Source: Hyphomicrobiales bacterium
GTDB taxonomy: Bacteria; Pseudomonadota; Alphaproteobacteria; Rhizobiales; Rhizobiaceae
Assembly: GCA_900470805.1 (NCBI GenBank)
Contig: UCCA01000018.1
Span: 372,001-436,000, forward strand
Direction: 5' to 3'
Length of the DNA: 64,000 nt
Position numbers and translations under genes: made by a program. The notes under the pieces are model-generated. The model was given only the letters and a program-made list of their open reading frames with translations. It was not told the DNA's origin and made no database searches. Within the stretch, counting starts at the first letter, position 1, and each line of letters starts with the position of its first letter. Shown in pieces: positions 38,126-47,633 of the stretch.

Positions 38126-40687
38126 TCACACTGCCGGATTGCCGGGCTCGGGCCGCGGTTCCGCTGCTTTCTGGTTCTGGTCGTTGTCGATTGCATCGGG
38201 ACGGAGCTTGAAAACGATCAGCACCGGTGCCGCGATGTAAATGGAGGAAAATGTGCCGATGGCAACGCCTGCCAGCATGATGAAGGCAAACGAGCGGATG
38301 ACCTCGCCGCCGAACAGCGCCAGCGCCAACAGTGCCAGCATCGTGGTTGCCGCCGTCAGCACGGTGCGCGACAGGGTCTGGTTGATCGTCGCGTCGATCA
38401 GGATCGGCAGCGGCATCTTGCGGTAGCGATGCAGGTTTTCGCGCATGCGGTCATAGATGACGACGGTGTCGTTGAGGGAGTAGCCGATGATCGTCAGCAG
38501 TGCGGCGACGCTGGTCAGGTTGAACTCGATGCCGGTCAACACGAAAAGCCCGAGCACGAGGATGATGTCATGCAGCGCAGCGACGATCGCGCCGACGGCG
38601 AACTGCCAGGCAAACCGCGTCCAGATATAGACGAGGATGACGACGAGCGACGCCAGGACGCCGAGCGTGGCTGCCCGCGTCAGTTCGCCCGAAATCGCCG
38701 GTCCGACCACCTCGACGCGGCGGAAATCGTAGTCGTTGCCAAGTTCGTCACGCACCAGCGTGATCGCCGACTGTTCGGCGTTTTCGCCACCGCCCTGCGC
38801 TTGCAGCTGGATCAGCGCGCTCGAAGGATCGGACAGCCGACGCGCCGCGATGTCGCCGATCGGCAGATCGCCGAGGCGGGCGCGGATATCCTCGACATCG
38901 GCTGTGCCCTGCTTCGCCTTGACCTCGACGATGGAGCCGCCGGCGAAATCGACGCCGAGATGCATGCCAACCGTCGCAAAGCCGATCATCGCCGCGATGC
39001 AGACCGCCGCGGACGCGGTGAAGGTGTAGCGCCGGATGCCCATGAAGCGGATGTTGGCGCGGTCGAAAATGCCGGTCTGGATGTCTTTCGGCAAATGCTT
39101 GGGATGACGCCGGTGCAGCCATGTCACCACGATCCAGCGCGTCAGCGTCACCGAGGTGAACACCGTCGTCAGGATGCCGGCGGCCAGCGTGACGGAAAAG
39201 CCGCGCACCGCATCGTTGCCGAGGAGATTGAGAATGACGGCGGCGATGAAGATCGTCACGTTCGCATCAAGGATCGTCATGATCGCCTTGGAGAAGCCGT
39301 GATCGATCGCCTCGAAGAACGGCCGCCCGGTCTTTGCTTCCTCGCGGATGCGTTCGTAGATCAACACATTGGCATCGACGGCCATGCCCATGATCAGCAC
39401 GATGCCGGCAATGCCCGGCAACGTCAGCGTCGCGCCGATAAGGCTCAGCACCGCCAGGATCAGGATCAGGTTGAACAGCAGCGACAGAGCGGCGATGACG
39501 CCGAGGCCACGGTAGAAGCCGATCATCAGGCCGATGACCAGGATTGCCGCCACAATGCCGGCAACGAGACCGGCCCGGGCCGATTCAGCGCCGAGCGTCG
39601 GGCTGACACTGCGCTCCTCGACCGTCGTCAGCGTCGCGGGCAAGGCGCCAGCGCGTAGCATCAGCGCAAGATCGCTGGCGCCCTCTTCGGTATAGGTGAC
39701 CGGGATCGTCCCTTTGCCATCGAGAATGGGCGCGGTGATCGGCAGCTGCGCCATGACCTGATCGTCGAAGATGATCGCCAGATGGCGGCCGATGTTCTGC
39801 TGCGTCTTCTCCGCAAGCCGCTTGGTGCCTTCGGCGTCGAGTTGGTAGTTGATCGACACGGTATCGGCCTGCGCATCCGCCGCCGACTGCACGTCGATGA
39901 CGTTGGCGCTGGTGATGAAATCGGTGCGATCGACAAGATAGGGGATGGGCGGATCATCGAGGGAATAGAGAACTTCCGATGAGGCCGGCCAGCGACCGTT
40001 GATCGCCTGCTGACCGGTCATGCTCTCGTCGATCATCCGCACCGAAATCTTGGCCGGTTCGTTGAGAACGCTCTTCAGTCGTTCGGCGTCGACGCTGCCG
40101 AGAACCTGCACGTCGATGCGGTCGGCACCTTCGGTCTTGACGATGAAATTGGCATTGCCGAGCCCGGCTATGCGGCGGGTGACGACCTCGATCGACTGGG
40201 CCTGCGCCGCAGCAATCGCACGGTCGATCGCCGCGTTGGCGATCTCGAACGCCAGTTCGCCGTTCTCATTTCGCTGAAGGGTAATATTCTGCGTCGAGCC
40301 ACCAAAGAAGCCACCCTTGGTGGCCGCGGTCAGATCCTTGAGCGTGTCAACGGCTGACTGCACCTGGGCAGGATCCGTGATCTTGACGGTGACGGTCTGG
40401 TTGTTGCCGGTGAGGCCGGTGTAGCGGATGTTCGCCTGCCGCAGCCTGCGGCTGATGTCGCCGACAGTGGCGATCAGTTGGTGCCGAGATATATCGGCAC
40501 GATCGACCTCGAAGATGGCGTGCGTGCCCCCCCTTAGATCGGCGCCGGCAACGACGTGGGCATGAGACAGCCAGGCAGGCAGGTTTTCCCGCTGGCTGCT
40601 CGATAGAAAATTGGGGGCCGCAATCAGCACGGCCACCAGTACCACGATCCAGATCAGAACGGTCTTCCAGCGGGAAAAATGAAGCAT
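38126..40687 (-). CDS. secDF: Fused protein translocase SecDF
   Basis: A single 853-residue protein joining SecD and SecF, which use proton flow to help pull exported proteins through SecYEG. The SecD half has an N-terminal helix, the ADLRGGTHAIFEVDRADISR segment, the P1 domain and a six-helix block. The SecF half begins near residue 540 with GVDFAGGSIVEVKA and contains IIGYSLNDTVVIYDRMREN, the conserved SecF helix with the proton-relay Asp region. Fusion is common in rhizobia. YajC is upstream on the same strand. Confidence 0.97.
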   Translation of the reverse strand: MLHFSRWKTVLIWIVVLVAVLIAAPNFLSSSQRENLPAWLSHAHVVAGADLRGGTHAIFEVDRADISRHQLIATVGDISRRLRQANIRYTGLTGNNQTVTVKITDPAQVQSAVDTLKDLTAATKGGFFGGSTQNITLQRNENGELAFEIANAAIDRAIAAAQAQSIEVVTRRIAGLGNANFIVKTEGADRIDVQVLGSVDAERLKSVLNEPAKISVRMIDESMTGQQAINGRWPASSEVLYSLDDPPIPYLVDRTDFITSANVIDVQSAADAQADTVSINYQLDAEGTKRLAEKTQQNIGRHLAIIFDDQVMAQLPITAPILDGKGTIPVTYTEEGASDLALMLRAGALPATLTTVEERSVSPTLGAESARAGLVAGIVAAILVIGLMIGFYRGLGVIAALSLLFNLILILAVLSLIGATLTLPGIAGIVLIMGMAVDANVLIYERIREEAKTGRPFFEAIDHGFSKAIMTILDANVTIFIAAVILNLLGNDAVRGFSVTLAAGILTTVFTSVTLTRWIVVTWLHRRHPKHLPKDIQTGIFDRANIRFMGIRRYTFTASAAVCIAAMIGFATVGMHLGVDFAGGSIVEVKAKQGTADVEDIRARLGDLPIGDIAARRLSDPSSALIQLQAQGGGENAEQSAITLVRDELGNDYDFRRVEVVGPAISGELTRAATLGVLASLVVILVYIWTRFAWQFAVGAIVAALHDIILVLGLFVLTGIEFNLTSVAALLTIIGYSLNDTVVIYDRMRENLHRYRKMPLPILIDATINQTLSRTVLTAATTMLALLALALFGGEVIRSFAFIMLAGVAIGTFSSIYIAAPVLIVFKLRPDAIDNDQNQKAAEPRPEPGNPAV

Positions 40688-40745
40688 TTTCTCTCGACTA
40701 TGTCAGATCCGGGCGATCCGGTTCGCGGTGGTATCGGCTTGGTGA

Positions 40746-41090
40746 CTACGCGGCGTCGGCCTTGACTGGCTCGCCCTTGACGCGGATTTCGGCGACGCCG
40801 GTGCGGACGATGCGAACGCGCACGCCATCGGCAATTTCGACTTCGACTTCCTTCTCGTCAATCACCTTGGTGACCTTGCCGACGAGGCCGCCCGATGTGA
40901 CGACCTGATCGCCGCGGCGGATCGCCTTCAAGGCTTCGTCGCGCTTCTTGGCCTGAGCGCGCTGCGGGCGGATGAGCAGGAAATACCAGACGACCATCAG
41001 CGGCACGAACAGGATGATCATTTCGAAGCCGGAACCGAAGGGCGATGCCGCGCCGTCGGCGGCCTGGGCGAATGCCGGGGTGATGAACAT
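40746..41090 (-). CDS. yajC: Preprotein translocase accessory subunit YajC
   Basis: 114 residues: one transmembrane helix (FEMIILFVPLMVVWYFLLIR) followed by RPQRAQAKKRDEALKAIRRGDQVVTSGG, the YajC signature, and a short soluble beta-rich domain. It forms a holo-translocon complex with SecDF and YidC. A GGAG box lies before the ATG. First gene of the yajC-secDF-Mth938-SQS/PSY unit; its promoter must lie in the 208 bases shared with the divergent DUF815 gene. Confidence 0.95.
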   Translation of the reverse strand: MFITPAFAQAADGAASPFGSGFEMIILFVPLMVVWYFLLIRPQRAQAKKRDEALKAIRRGDQVVTSGGLVGKVTKVIDEKEVEVEIADGVRVRIVRTGVAEIRVKGEPVKADAA

Positions 41091-41298
41091 GCTAAACTCC
41101 TCAAACTTTTCCGGAGGCGGAATGTCGCCTTTTTCTCGGTGGCCGGACTATAATTATGGTCTTTGCGATTGCAACAGAAACAGCCGAAAACCGTACCGAT
41201 TCCGCTGCCTCATAACCTTTCCGCGAAGAAAAGGCCATGCTACCCGACTTCGAAAAGCGAATGGCACACAACAGCATATGCACGAAGGAGGAAACGCC

Positions 41299-42171
41299 AT
41301 GGCCGAAGACGTCAACAGCATCATTCTCGGCGAACTTCGCCGCCTCGCCGATGCCGTCGAGCGGCTGGCGGGACCGCCGCCCGCCGTGAACGACTGGGAG
41401 GCCGCCGACTGTTTCGTGTGGTCCCCTGCCCGCCAGCACCTGCAGCCCGTGGCGCGGCCCAATCGCGTCGCCTTGACGCTGATCCGCGGCGTCGATCGCG
41501 TCCGCGATATCCTGCATGAAAATACCGTGCGTTTCGCTGAAGGGTTTGCCGCCAACAACGTGCTCCTGTGGGGGGCGCGCGGTATGGGAAAGTCGTCGTT
41601 GGTGAAGGCCGTTCACGAAGATGTCAGACGCGAGAGCGGCGTTTCGTTGAAGCTGATCGAGGTGCATCGCGAAGATATCGCCAGTCTGCCGGTCCTGCTC
41701 GATCTGCTGAAGGATACGCCGCACCGCGTGATCGTGTTCTGCGACGATCTATCCTTCGACCATGACGACACGGCCTACAAGTCGCTGAAAGCGGCGCTCG
41801 ATGGCGGCGTCGAGGGACGACCGGATAACGTGCTGTTCTATGCAACGTCGAACCGGCGCCACCTCTTGCCGCGCCACATGATGGAGAATGAACAGTCGAC
41901 GGCGATCAATCCGTCGGAAGCGGTCGAGGAGAAGGTGTCGCTTTCGGACCGCTTCGGCCTGTGGCTCGGCTTCCACAAGTGCAGCCAAGAAGACTACCTG
42001 ACGATGATCGATGGCTATGCCGCGCATTTCAAGCTGCCGCTGGAGCGCGAGAAGATGCACGCGGAAGCGCTGGAATGGGCAACGACCCGCGGCGCCCGTT
42101 CAGGCCGCGTTGCCTGGCAGTACATTCAGGATCTGGCGGGGCGGATGCGGATCGTGCTCGATCGCGGCTGA
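41299..42171 (+). CDS. DUF815 AAA-type ATPase
   Basis: 290 residues from the ATG after a strong AAGGAGG box. Walker A GARGMGKSS is at 92-100 and Walker B VIVFCDDLSF at about 144-153, followed by the NVLFYATSNRRHLLPRHM segment with the sensor Asn and the SLSDRFGLWLGFHKCSQ helix typical of DUF815. Short N-terminal region (ELRRLADAVERLAG) may be a coiled coil. The family's role is not established. It is divergent from yajC-secDF and ends at a terminator shared with the nlpD-like gene. Confidence 0.9.
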   Translation: MAEDVNSIILGELRRLADAVERLAGPPPAVNDWEAADCFVWSPARQHLQPVARPNRVALTLIRGVDRVRDILHENTVRFAEGFAANNVLLWGARGMGKSSLVKAVHEDVRRESGVSLKLIEVHREDIASLPVLLDLLKDTPHRVIVFCDDLSFDHDDTAYKSLKAALDGGVEGRPDNVLFYATSNRRHLLPRHMMENEQSTAINPSEAVEEKVSLSDRFGLWLGFHKCSQEDYLTMIDGYAAHFKLPLEREKMHAEALEWATTRGARSGRVAWQYIQDLAGRMRIVLDRG

Positions 42172-42199
42172 TCGGCTTCCAGCTCTCTGGTTAAACGAC

Positions 42200-42225
42200 A
42201 AAAGCCCGGCACGAGCCGGGCTTTT
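42200..42225. terminator. Bidirectional terminator between DUF815 and nlpD-like
   Basis: AAAAGCCCGGC-ACGA-GCCGGGCTTTT is a perfect eleven-base stem with A's and T's on both flanks, suited to ending both convergent genes. Confidence 0.9.
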
Positions 42226-42268
42226 GCGTGGTCCTCGAGACGCAATACCTGCTCGAGAAATTCCGGGC

Positions 42269-43864
42269 CTATTCCAGGAAGGTGATCGGGTTCACCGGCG
42301 TCGCGTCCTTGCGGACTTCGAAGTGAACCTGTGGCTGCTTGACGTTGCCGCTCATGCCCGAGACCGCGACGGTCTGGCCGCGCTGGATCTTCTGGCCGCG
42401 GGTGACGCTCAACGTGTCGGCGTTGCCGTAGACGGTGACGGTGCCGTCGTCGTGGCGGACGAGAACCGTGTTGCCGAGTTCCTTCAGGCCGTTGCCGGCA
42501 TAGATGACGACGCCGTTTTCAGCTGCCTTGATGGCCGTGCCCTGCGGCACCGAGATGTCGATACCGTCGTTGCGGCTGCCGTTGACGTTGGCACCATAGG
42601 CGGCGATGACCGCGCCGCGAACCGGCCAGCGATACTTGCCGATGCCGGTTGCCTCAGGCGCAGCGGATGCCACTTCCTTCTTGGCGGCTTCGCTGACGCT
42701 TTCGCCTGCATCCGGCGCCTTGTAGGTGGCGGGCTGCGCGGCGGCCGTTGCCGGTGCGGAGACCGGCTGGGCAGCGGGCTTCGGTTCGGCCTTCGGCTGG
42801 ATCGATGCCGTCTTGATGCCGTCGGCGGTGCCAGCGCCGTTCGGGATATTCAGTTCCTGGCCAATGCGGATGGAACCTGCCGTCAGGTTGTTGGCAGCCT
42901 TGATGTCGTCGACGCTGTTGCCGGTGGCCTTGGCGATCTTGGCGAGCGAATCACCCGACTTGACGACATAGCTGCCGCCAGCGCCCTTCGGACCCTTGCC
43001 TGCCCCGACCGGGGCCTTGCCGGACTGATCGGCGCTGGCCATCGACTTGTCGCGCGAGGCGTTCGAACCATTGGGGATGACGGCGAGGTTCTGTTCCTGT
43101 TTGCCCTTCGGCTGCGGCTGCTGGCCGCCCTTGGCGAGATCGTTCGACTGCGCGGCTGCCTTGGCAGCGTTGCCGCCATTGTAGGTCGGGATGAGGATCA
43201 CCTGACCGGGCTTCGCGGCGGAGGCGCTCTTCAGGCCATTGGCGCGCAGCACTTCCTTCTCGGGAACGCCATAGCGATTGGCGAGGATAGCGATGCTTTC
43301 GCCGGGACGCATGGTGACCGAGGGCGCGTTGGCCGACGACCAGCCGGAGACCTTCGGGGTCGTGCCGGTAACGATCGTGTCAGTGTTGCCCTTGGGCGGA
43401 ACGATGACCTGCGACGTGCGCTGCGGCGCGGCCGCGGCCGGGAATGGCTGGGCCAGCGCTGCCTGCCGTTCGCGAGCCGGCGACATCGGCGCCTGCGATA
43501 CGGCACCGGGAGCAGCAAGCTCAGAACGCTGTACAGAGACCGGCGCGGAAGCCATACGGGCGCTCGAGCCGTAAGTCGGCTGCTGCGCCGGATATGGCTG
43601 GTTCATCGCCTGATTGTTGTTTGCATAGTTGGGCTGCATCGCGCCGCCCTGCATGTCGGCCCGCGGCACGGGATCGCCCTGCAGACCACTCATGTTCCGG
43701 CGAGGAATGGAGTTGGTCGTCATCTGGTCCTGACCGGACGAAGAGAACAGACCTCCGAAACGTGTCACATCGGAACTGCAGCCTGATGCAGCACTCGCCA
43801 GGAGAGCCACAATCAGGGCATTACCGGCAGACTTCCCGAACTTTGGCGAAAGACTGAAACGCAT
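42269..43864 (-). CDS. NlpD-like lipoprotein with LysM repeats and degenerate M23 domain
   Basis: 531 residues from the ATG at 43864. A lipobox ASGC places the acylated Cys at residue 29. A low-complexity Pro/Gln region is followed by two LysM peptidoglycan-binding domains (PGESIAILANRYGV, then SGDSLAKIAKATGN) and a C-terminal LytM/M23 domain. The zinc ligands are partly lost: NDGIDIS lacks the first His and the YGN segment replaces the usual xHxH His, while HFEV is kept. It is therefore probably an amidase activator like NlpD/EnvC, not a hydrolase. It lies downstream of surE-pcm, the classic nlpD context. Confidence 0.9.
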   Translation of the reverse strand: MRFSLSPKFGKSAGNALIVALLASAASGCSSDVTRFGGLFSSSGQDQMTTNSIPRRNMSGLQGDPVPRADMQGGAMQPNYANNNQAMNQPYPAQQPTYGSSARMASAPVSVQRSELAAPGAVSQAPMSPARERQAALAQPFPAAAAPQRTSQVIVPPKGNTDTIVTGTTPKVSGWSSANAPSVTMRPGESIAILANRYGVPEKEVLRANGLKSASAAKPGQVILIPTYNGGNAAKAAAQSNDLAKGGQQPQPKGKQEQNLAVIPNGSNASRDKSMASADQSGKAPVGAGKGPKGAGGSYVVKSGDSLAKIAKATGNSVDDIKAANNLTAGSIRIGQELNIPNGAGTADGIKTASIQPKAEPKPAAQPVSAPATAAAQPATYKAPDAGESVSEAAKKEVASAAPEATGIGKYRWPVRGAVIAAYGANVNGSRNDGIDISVPQGTAIKAAENGVVIYAGNGLKELGNTVLVRHDDGTVTVYGNADTLSVTRGQKIQRGQTVAVSGMSGNVKQPQVHFEVRKDATPVNPITFLE

Positions 43865-43990
43865 GACTCGACCCACTGATTACGCAACCATTTGTGGGGA
43901 TTATTAAAGCGCGTTAGCATTACCAAGCGGTTAAGGCGGTGGATTCAGCCCGATTTTTTTGACAAATCGCTAACCATAGCGCGAGAGAGC

Positions 43991-44644
43991 TCAGAGCTGC
44001 GAGGCGACGCGTGGAACAATCGGCAGGTATGGGGAGTTGAAAAGCTCCTCCCGTTCGAAGCGGCTGCCGGTCTTTGTCAGGCGCACGAGACGACATTCGG
44101 TCTCGGAAATGATCAGCGGAGCGATCATCGAGCCGCCAGAGACAAGCTGGTCGGCGTAGAAGCGCGGCATGCTTTCGAAAGCCGCCGTCACCAGAATGCG
44201 ATCGAAGGTGCCCTCGCCCTGCAACCCGGCGCTGCCGTCGGCCTGTCGGACGATGATGTTGCGGATGCCGAGAGTCTCGAAACGCTTCTGGGCGTTCGTG
44301 GTCAGCGTCTTGTAGCGATCGATGGTCAGGACGCGCTCAGCCATACGGGCAATCACTGATGTCATGAAGCCGCTGCCAGTGCCGACCTCAAGCACGCGCT
44401 GACCGGGCTTGACCTTCAGCTGGTGCAGGACGCGGACGGCGAAATCGACCCCTTCTAGAAACGAGCCGCATTCGATCGGAATCGTGCGGCTGGAATAGGC
44501 CTGCTCGGCAAACTGCGGCGGCACGAACAGCGAGCGCGGCGCCTGCTCGACGGATGTCAGCAGATCGATATCGGAGACGCCTTCGGCCCGCAGCCTGAGA
44601 ACGAGTGCCGCAAACTCTTCCTTCTCCACCAGACGTGTCGCCAA
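43991..44644 (-). CDS. pcm: Protein-L-isoaspartate O-methyltransferase
   Basis: Methylates isoaspartyl residues in damaged proteins, beginning their repair. 217 residues; the SAM-binding motif I is VLEVGTGSGFMTSVI and the family N-terminal part (VPPQFAEQAYSSRTIPIECG) is present. The start is TTG: a GGAG box lies nine bases upstream, overlapping the surE stop, and there is no ATG nearby. Six bases separate it from surE. Confidence 0.93.
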   Translation of the reverse strand: MATRLVEKEEFAALVLRLRAEGVSDIDLLTSVEQAPRSLFVPPQFAEQAYSSRTIPIECGSFLEGVDFAVRVLHQLKVKPGQRVLEVGTGSGFMTSVIARMAERVLTIDRYKTLTTNAQKRFETLGIRNIIVRQADGSAGLQGEGTFDRILVTAAFESMPRFYADQLVSGGSMIAPLIISETECRLVRLTKTGSRFEREELFNSPYLPIVPRVASQL

Positions 44645-44650
44645 TGCGAT

Positions 44651-45418
44651 TTACTCCGTACCCGAAAGCGCCCGCGCCACGCGGTCCTGGACGGAATAAT
44701 CAGTCAGATCCAGTTTCAAAGGTGTTACCGAAATCTTGCGATTCTTGAGCGCGTTGACATCGGTGCCCTCGATGAAGGCGCCAGCACGCTCGCCGAATCG
44801 CAACCAGTAATAGGGGAAGCCGCGGCCGTCGGCGCGGGCATCGACATCGAGATTGAAGGCGAGCTTGCCCTGCGCCGTCACTTCCGTTCCCTCGACCTCA
44901 TCCGGCCGGCAGTTGGGGAAATTCAGGTTGAGGAAGGTGCCTTCCGGCAGATCGAGCGCGATCAGCTTCTTCAGAAGCGCCGGCGCATGCGCCTCGGAGA
45001 CTTCCCAGGGCAGGATCCGCTGGCCGGCCTCAAGAATGTAGGCCTGGCTGAGCGCGAAGGAACGGACGCCCTGCATGGTGCCTTCGATCGCGCCGGCAAT
45101 GGTGCCGGAATAGGTGACGTCGTCGGCCACGTTGGAACCGGCATTGACGCCTGACAGCACGAGGTCCGGCTTGATGTCCATCACCTGCTTGATGCCCATG
45201 ATGACGCAATCGGTCGGGGTTCCCCGTAGCGCGAAGTGCTTGTCGGAGATCTTGCGCAAGCGCAGCGGCTCCGACAGGCTCAGTGAGTGGGCAAGACCAC
45301 TCTGATCGGTCTCGGGCGCGACGATCCAGACGTCATCGGAGAGGGTCCGCGCAATCCGCTCCAGCGCCGCCAGACCTTCCGCGTGAATGCCGTCGTCGTT
45401 GGTGAGCAGAATGCGCAT
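44651..45418 (-). CDS. surE: 5'/3'-nucleotidase SurE
   Basis: A stationary-phase survival phosphatase acting on nucleoside monophosphates. 255 residues. [16 protein letters not shown] has the metal-binding Asp8-Asp9, [20 protein letters not shown] carries the Asn and Ser ligand region, and the family length is normal. Starts four bases after the serS stop, so the two are translationally close. Confidence 0.96.
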   Translation of the reverse strand: MRILLTNDDGIHAEGLAALERIARTLSDDVWIVAPETDQSGLAHSLSLSEPLRLRKISDKHFALRGTPTDCVIMGIKQVMDIKPDLVLSGVNAGSNVADDVTYSGTIAGAIEGTMQGVRSFALSQAYILEAGQRILPWEVSEAHAPALLKKLIALDLPEGTFLNLNFPNCRPDEVEGTEVTAQGKLAFNLDVDARADGRGFPYYWLRFGERAGAFIEGTDVNALKNRKISVTPLKLDLTDYSVQDRVARALSGTE

Positions 45419-45422
45419 GGGC

Positions 45423-46706
45423 TCAAGCCGCCTTTTCGATCTTCGTCAGGCCGCCCATGTAGGGGAGCAGAACGTCGGGAATGGTCACCGAACCGTCTTC
45501 GTTCAGGTAGTTCTCCAGAACGGCGATCAGGCAGCGGCCGACGGCGGTGCCGGAGCCGTTCAGCGTGTGCACGAACTTCGTCGCCTTGTCTTCCTTGCCG
45601 CGATAGCGGGTGTTCATCCGGCGTGCCTGGAAATCGCCGCAGACTGAGCAGGACGAGATTTCGCGGTAGGTGTTCTGGCCGGGGAGCCAGACCTCAAGAT
45701 CGTAGGTCTTGCGCGAGCCGAAGCCCATGTCGCCGGTGCAGAGCGTCAGTGTGCGGAAATGCAGGCCGAGGCGCTTCAGCACCTCCTCGGCGCAGGCCGT
45801 CATCCGCTCGTGCTCGGCGATCGAGCTTTCGGCGTCGGTGATCGAGACCAGCTCGCATTTCCAGAACTGGTGCTGGCGCAGCATGCCGCGCGTGTCGCGG
45901 CCGGCAGAGCCCGCCTCCGAGCGGAAGGACGGCGTCAGCGCGGTGAAGCGCAGCGGCAGCTTTTCCTGATCGAGGATTTGCTCGCGCACCAGATTGGTGA
46001 GCGTGACTTCCGCGGTCGGGATCAGGTAGCGGCCATCGGTGGTCTTGAAGAGGTCTTCCTCGAATTTTGGCAGATTACCGGTGCCGAACAGGGCTTCGGC
46101 GCGTACCATCAGCGGCGAACTGACTTCGGTGTAGCCGTGCTCGCTGGTGTGCAGGTCGATCATGAACTGGCCGAGCGCGCGCTCGAGCCGCGCCAGGGGT
46201 CCCGTGAGCACGGTGAAGCGCGAGCCGGAGAGCTTCGCGGCCGTGTCGAAATCCATGTAGCCGAGGGCTTCGCCGATTTCGAAGTGCTCCTTCGGCGCAT
46301 GGTTCCAGCGTGGCTTGTCGCCGGTCACGCGGGTGACGACGTTGTCGCTCTCGTCCTTGCCGACGGGAACGTCGTCATGGGGCACGTTGGGGATGCGCGA
46401 CAGGGCGTCGTTCAGCGCTTCGGTGAGCGTGCGATCGTCCTCTTCGGCGGCCGGCATCAGGACCTTGAGGTCGGCGACCTCGGCCTTCAGCTTCTCGGCC
46501 AGCTCCGAATTCTTCTGCGCCATCGCCGCACCGATCTCCTTGGAGGCGGTGTTGCGGCGGGACTGCATGTCCTGGACCTTCTGGACGGCGGACCGGCGCT
46601 TTTCGTCGAGCGCGATCAGGCTTTCGGACAGCGGCTCGGCACCACGCTTGGCAAGTGCCGCGTCGAGGGCTTCGGGATTCTCACGGATCCATTTGATATC
46701 GAGCAT
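45423..46706 (-). CDS. serS: Seryl-tRNA synthetase
   Basis: Class II synthetase charging tRNA-Ser (and tRNA-Sec where present). The ATG at 46706 gives 427 residues. An N-terminal antiparallel coiled coil (about 30-105) that grips the tRNA variable arm precedes the catalytic core with motif 2 ([20 protein letters not shown]) and motif 3 ([17 protein letters not shown]). It lies between tatC and surE, the common rhizobial order. Confidence 0.98.
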   Translation of the reverse strand: MLDIKWIRENPEALDAALAKRGAEPLSESLIALDEKRRSAVQKVQDMQSRRNTASKEIGAAMAQKNSELAEKLKAEVADLKVLMPAAEEDDRTLTEALNDALSRIPNVPHDDVPVGKDESDNVVTRVTGDKPRWNHAPKEHFEIGEALGYMDFDTAAKLSGSRFTVLTGPLARLERALGQFMIDLHTSEHGYTEVSSPLMVRAEALFGTGNLPKFEEDLFKTTDGRYLIPTAEVTLTNLVREQILDQEKLPLRFTALTPSFRSEAGSAGRDTRGMLRQHQFWKCELVSITDAESSIAEHERMTACAEEVLKRLGLHFRTLTLCTGDMGFGSRKTYDLEVWLPGQNTYREISSCSVCGDFQARRMNTRYRGKEDKATKFVHTLNGSGTAVGRCLIAVLENYLNEDGSVTIPDVLLPYMGGLTKIEKAA

Positions 46707-46805
46707 CGTCGTTCCAGGTCGTTGCAAAAAGGATGACCCGGCCCAAGCCTGACCGGGCCTCGACCGGATATTCGGAAGCGTTCATTGAGAGATTGCGGTG
46801 ATCGC

Positions 46806-47633
46806 TCAGACGTTGTCCGTCTTGGCAACGTCCGCGGACCCATCAGCCTCTTTGACCGCATCGCGGGCACGCTGGCGTTCCACGAGTCGCGCCGCGTAGA
46901 TGGCAATCTCGTAGAGAATGATGGTCGGCAGCGCAAGACCGATCTGGGACATCGGATCCGGCGGCGTCAGCACCGCGGCGACGACGAAGGCCATGACGAT
47001 CGCGAACTTGCGCTTCTCACGCAGCCAGTCCGACGTGAGAAGTCCGACACGGGCCAGAAGCGTGGTGATGACGGGCAGCTGGAAAACGAGGCCGAACGAG
47101 AACACCAGCGTCATGATGAGGCTGAGATACTCGGACACCTTCGGCAGAAGCGAGATGGCGACATCGCCCTCGCCCGGCGCCTGCTGCATGGTCAGGAAGA
47201 ACCACATGACCATCGGCGTGAAGAAGAAGTAGACGAGCGCAGCCCCCATCAGGAACAGGATCGGCGAGGCGATCAGGAACGGCAGGAAGGCCGAACGCTC
47301 GTTCTTGTAGAGACCGGGCGCCACAAACTTGTAGATCTGCCCGGCGATGATCGGGAACGCGATCACGAGACCGCCGAACATCGCGACCTTGACCTGCGTG
47401 AAGAAGAATTCCTGCGGCGCGGTGTAGATAAGCTGCGCCTTGGAGACATCGAGATGCGCCCACTGGACCGCCCACTTGTAGGGAAAGACCAGCGCATTGA
47501 AGAGATGCTTGGCGAAGATGAAGCAGACGATGAAAGCCGCGAAGAACGCACCGATCGACCACATGAGCCGCGTGCGCAGCTCCATCAGATGCTCGATCAA
47601 CGGCTGCGGCTTGTCTTCGATATCACCGCTCAT
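46806..47633 (-). CDS. tatC: Twin-arginine translocase subunit TatC
   Basis: Receptor for twin-arginine signal peptides in the inner membrane. 275 residues with six predicted helices. The N-terminal PLIEHLMELRTR motif contains the conserved Glu of the signal-recognition site. Its ATG overlaps the tatB stop as ATGA. It is the last gene of the tatABC group, and serS follows 99 bases later. Confidence 0.97.
   Translation of the reverse strand: MSGDIEDKPQPLIEHLMELRTRLMWSIGAFFAAFIVCFIFAKHLFNALVFPYKWAVQWAHLDVSKAQLIYTAPQEFFFTQVKVAMFGGLVIAFPIIAGQIYKFVAPGLYKNERSAFLPFLIASPILFLMGAALVYFFFTPMVMWFFLTMQQAPGEGDVAISLLPKVSEYLSLIMTLVFSFGLVFQLPVITTLLARVGLLTSDWLREKRKFAIVMAFVVAAVLTPPDPMSQIGLALPTIILYEIAIYAARLVERQRARDAVKEADGSADVAKTDNV

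Noticed and set aside
38108..39658. 516-residue plus-strand frame
   Set aside because: Antisense to secDF; translation is Asp/Arg/Gln-rich nonsense typical of GC-rich shadows.
42011..43786. 591-residue plus-strand frame
   Set aside because: It is antisense to the nlpD-like gene along nearly all its length, with low-complexity Gly/Arg-rich translation; the real LysM/M23 domains are on the minus strand.
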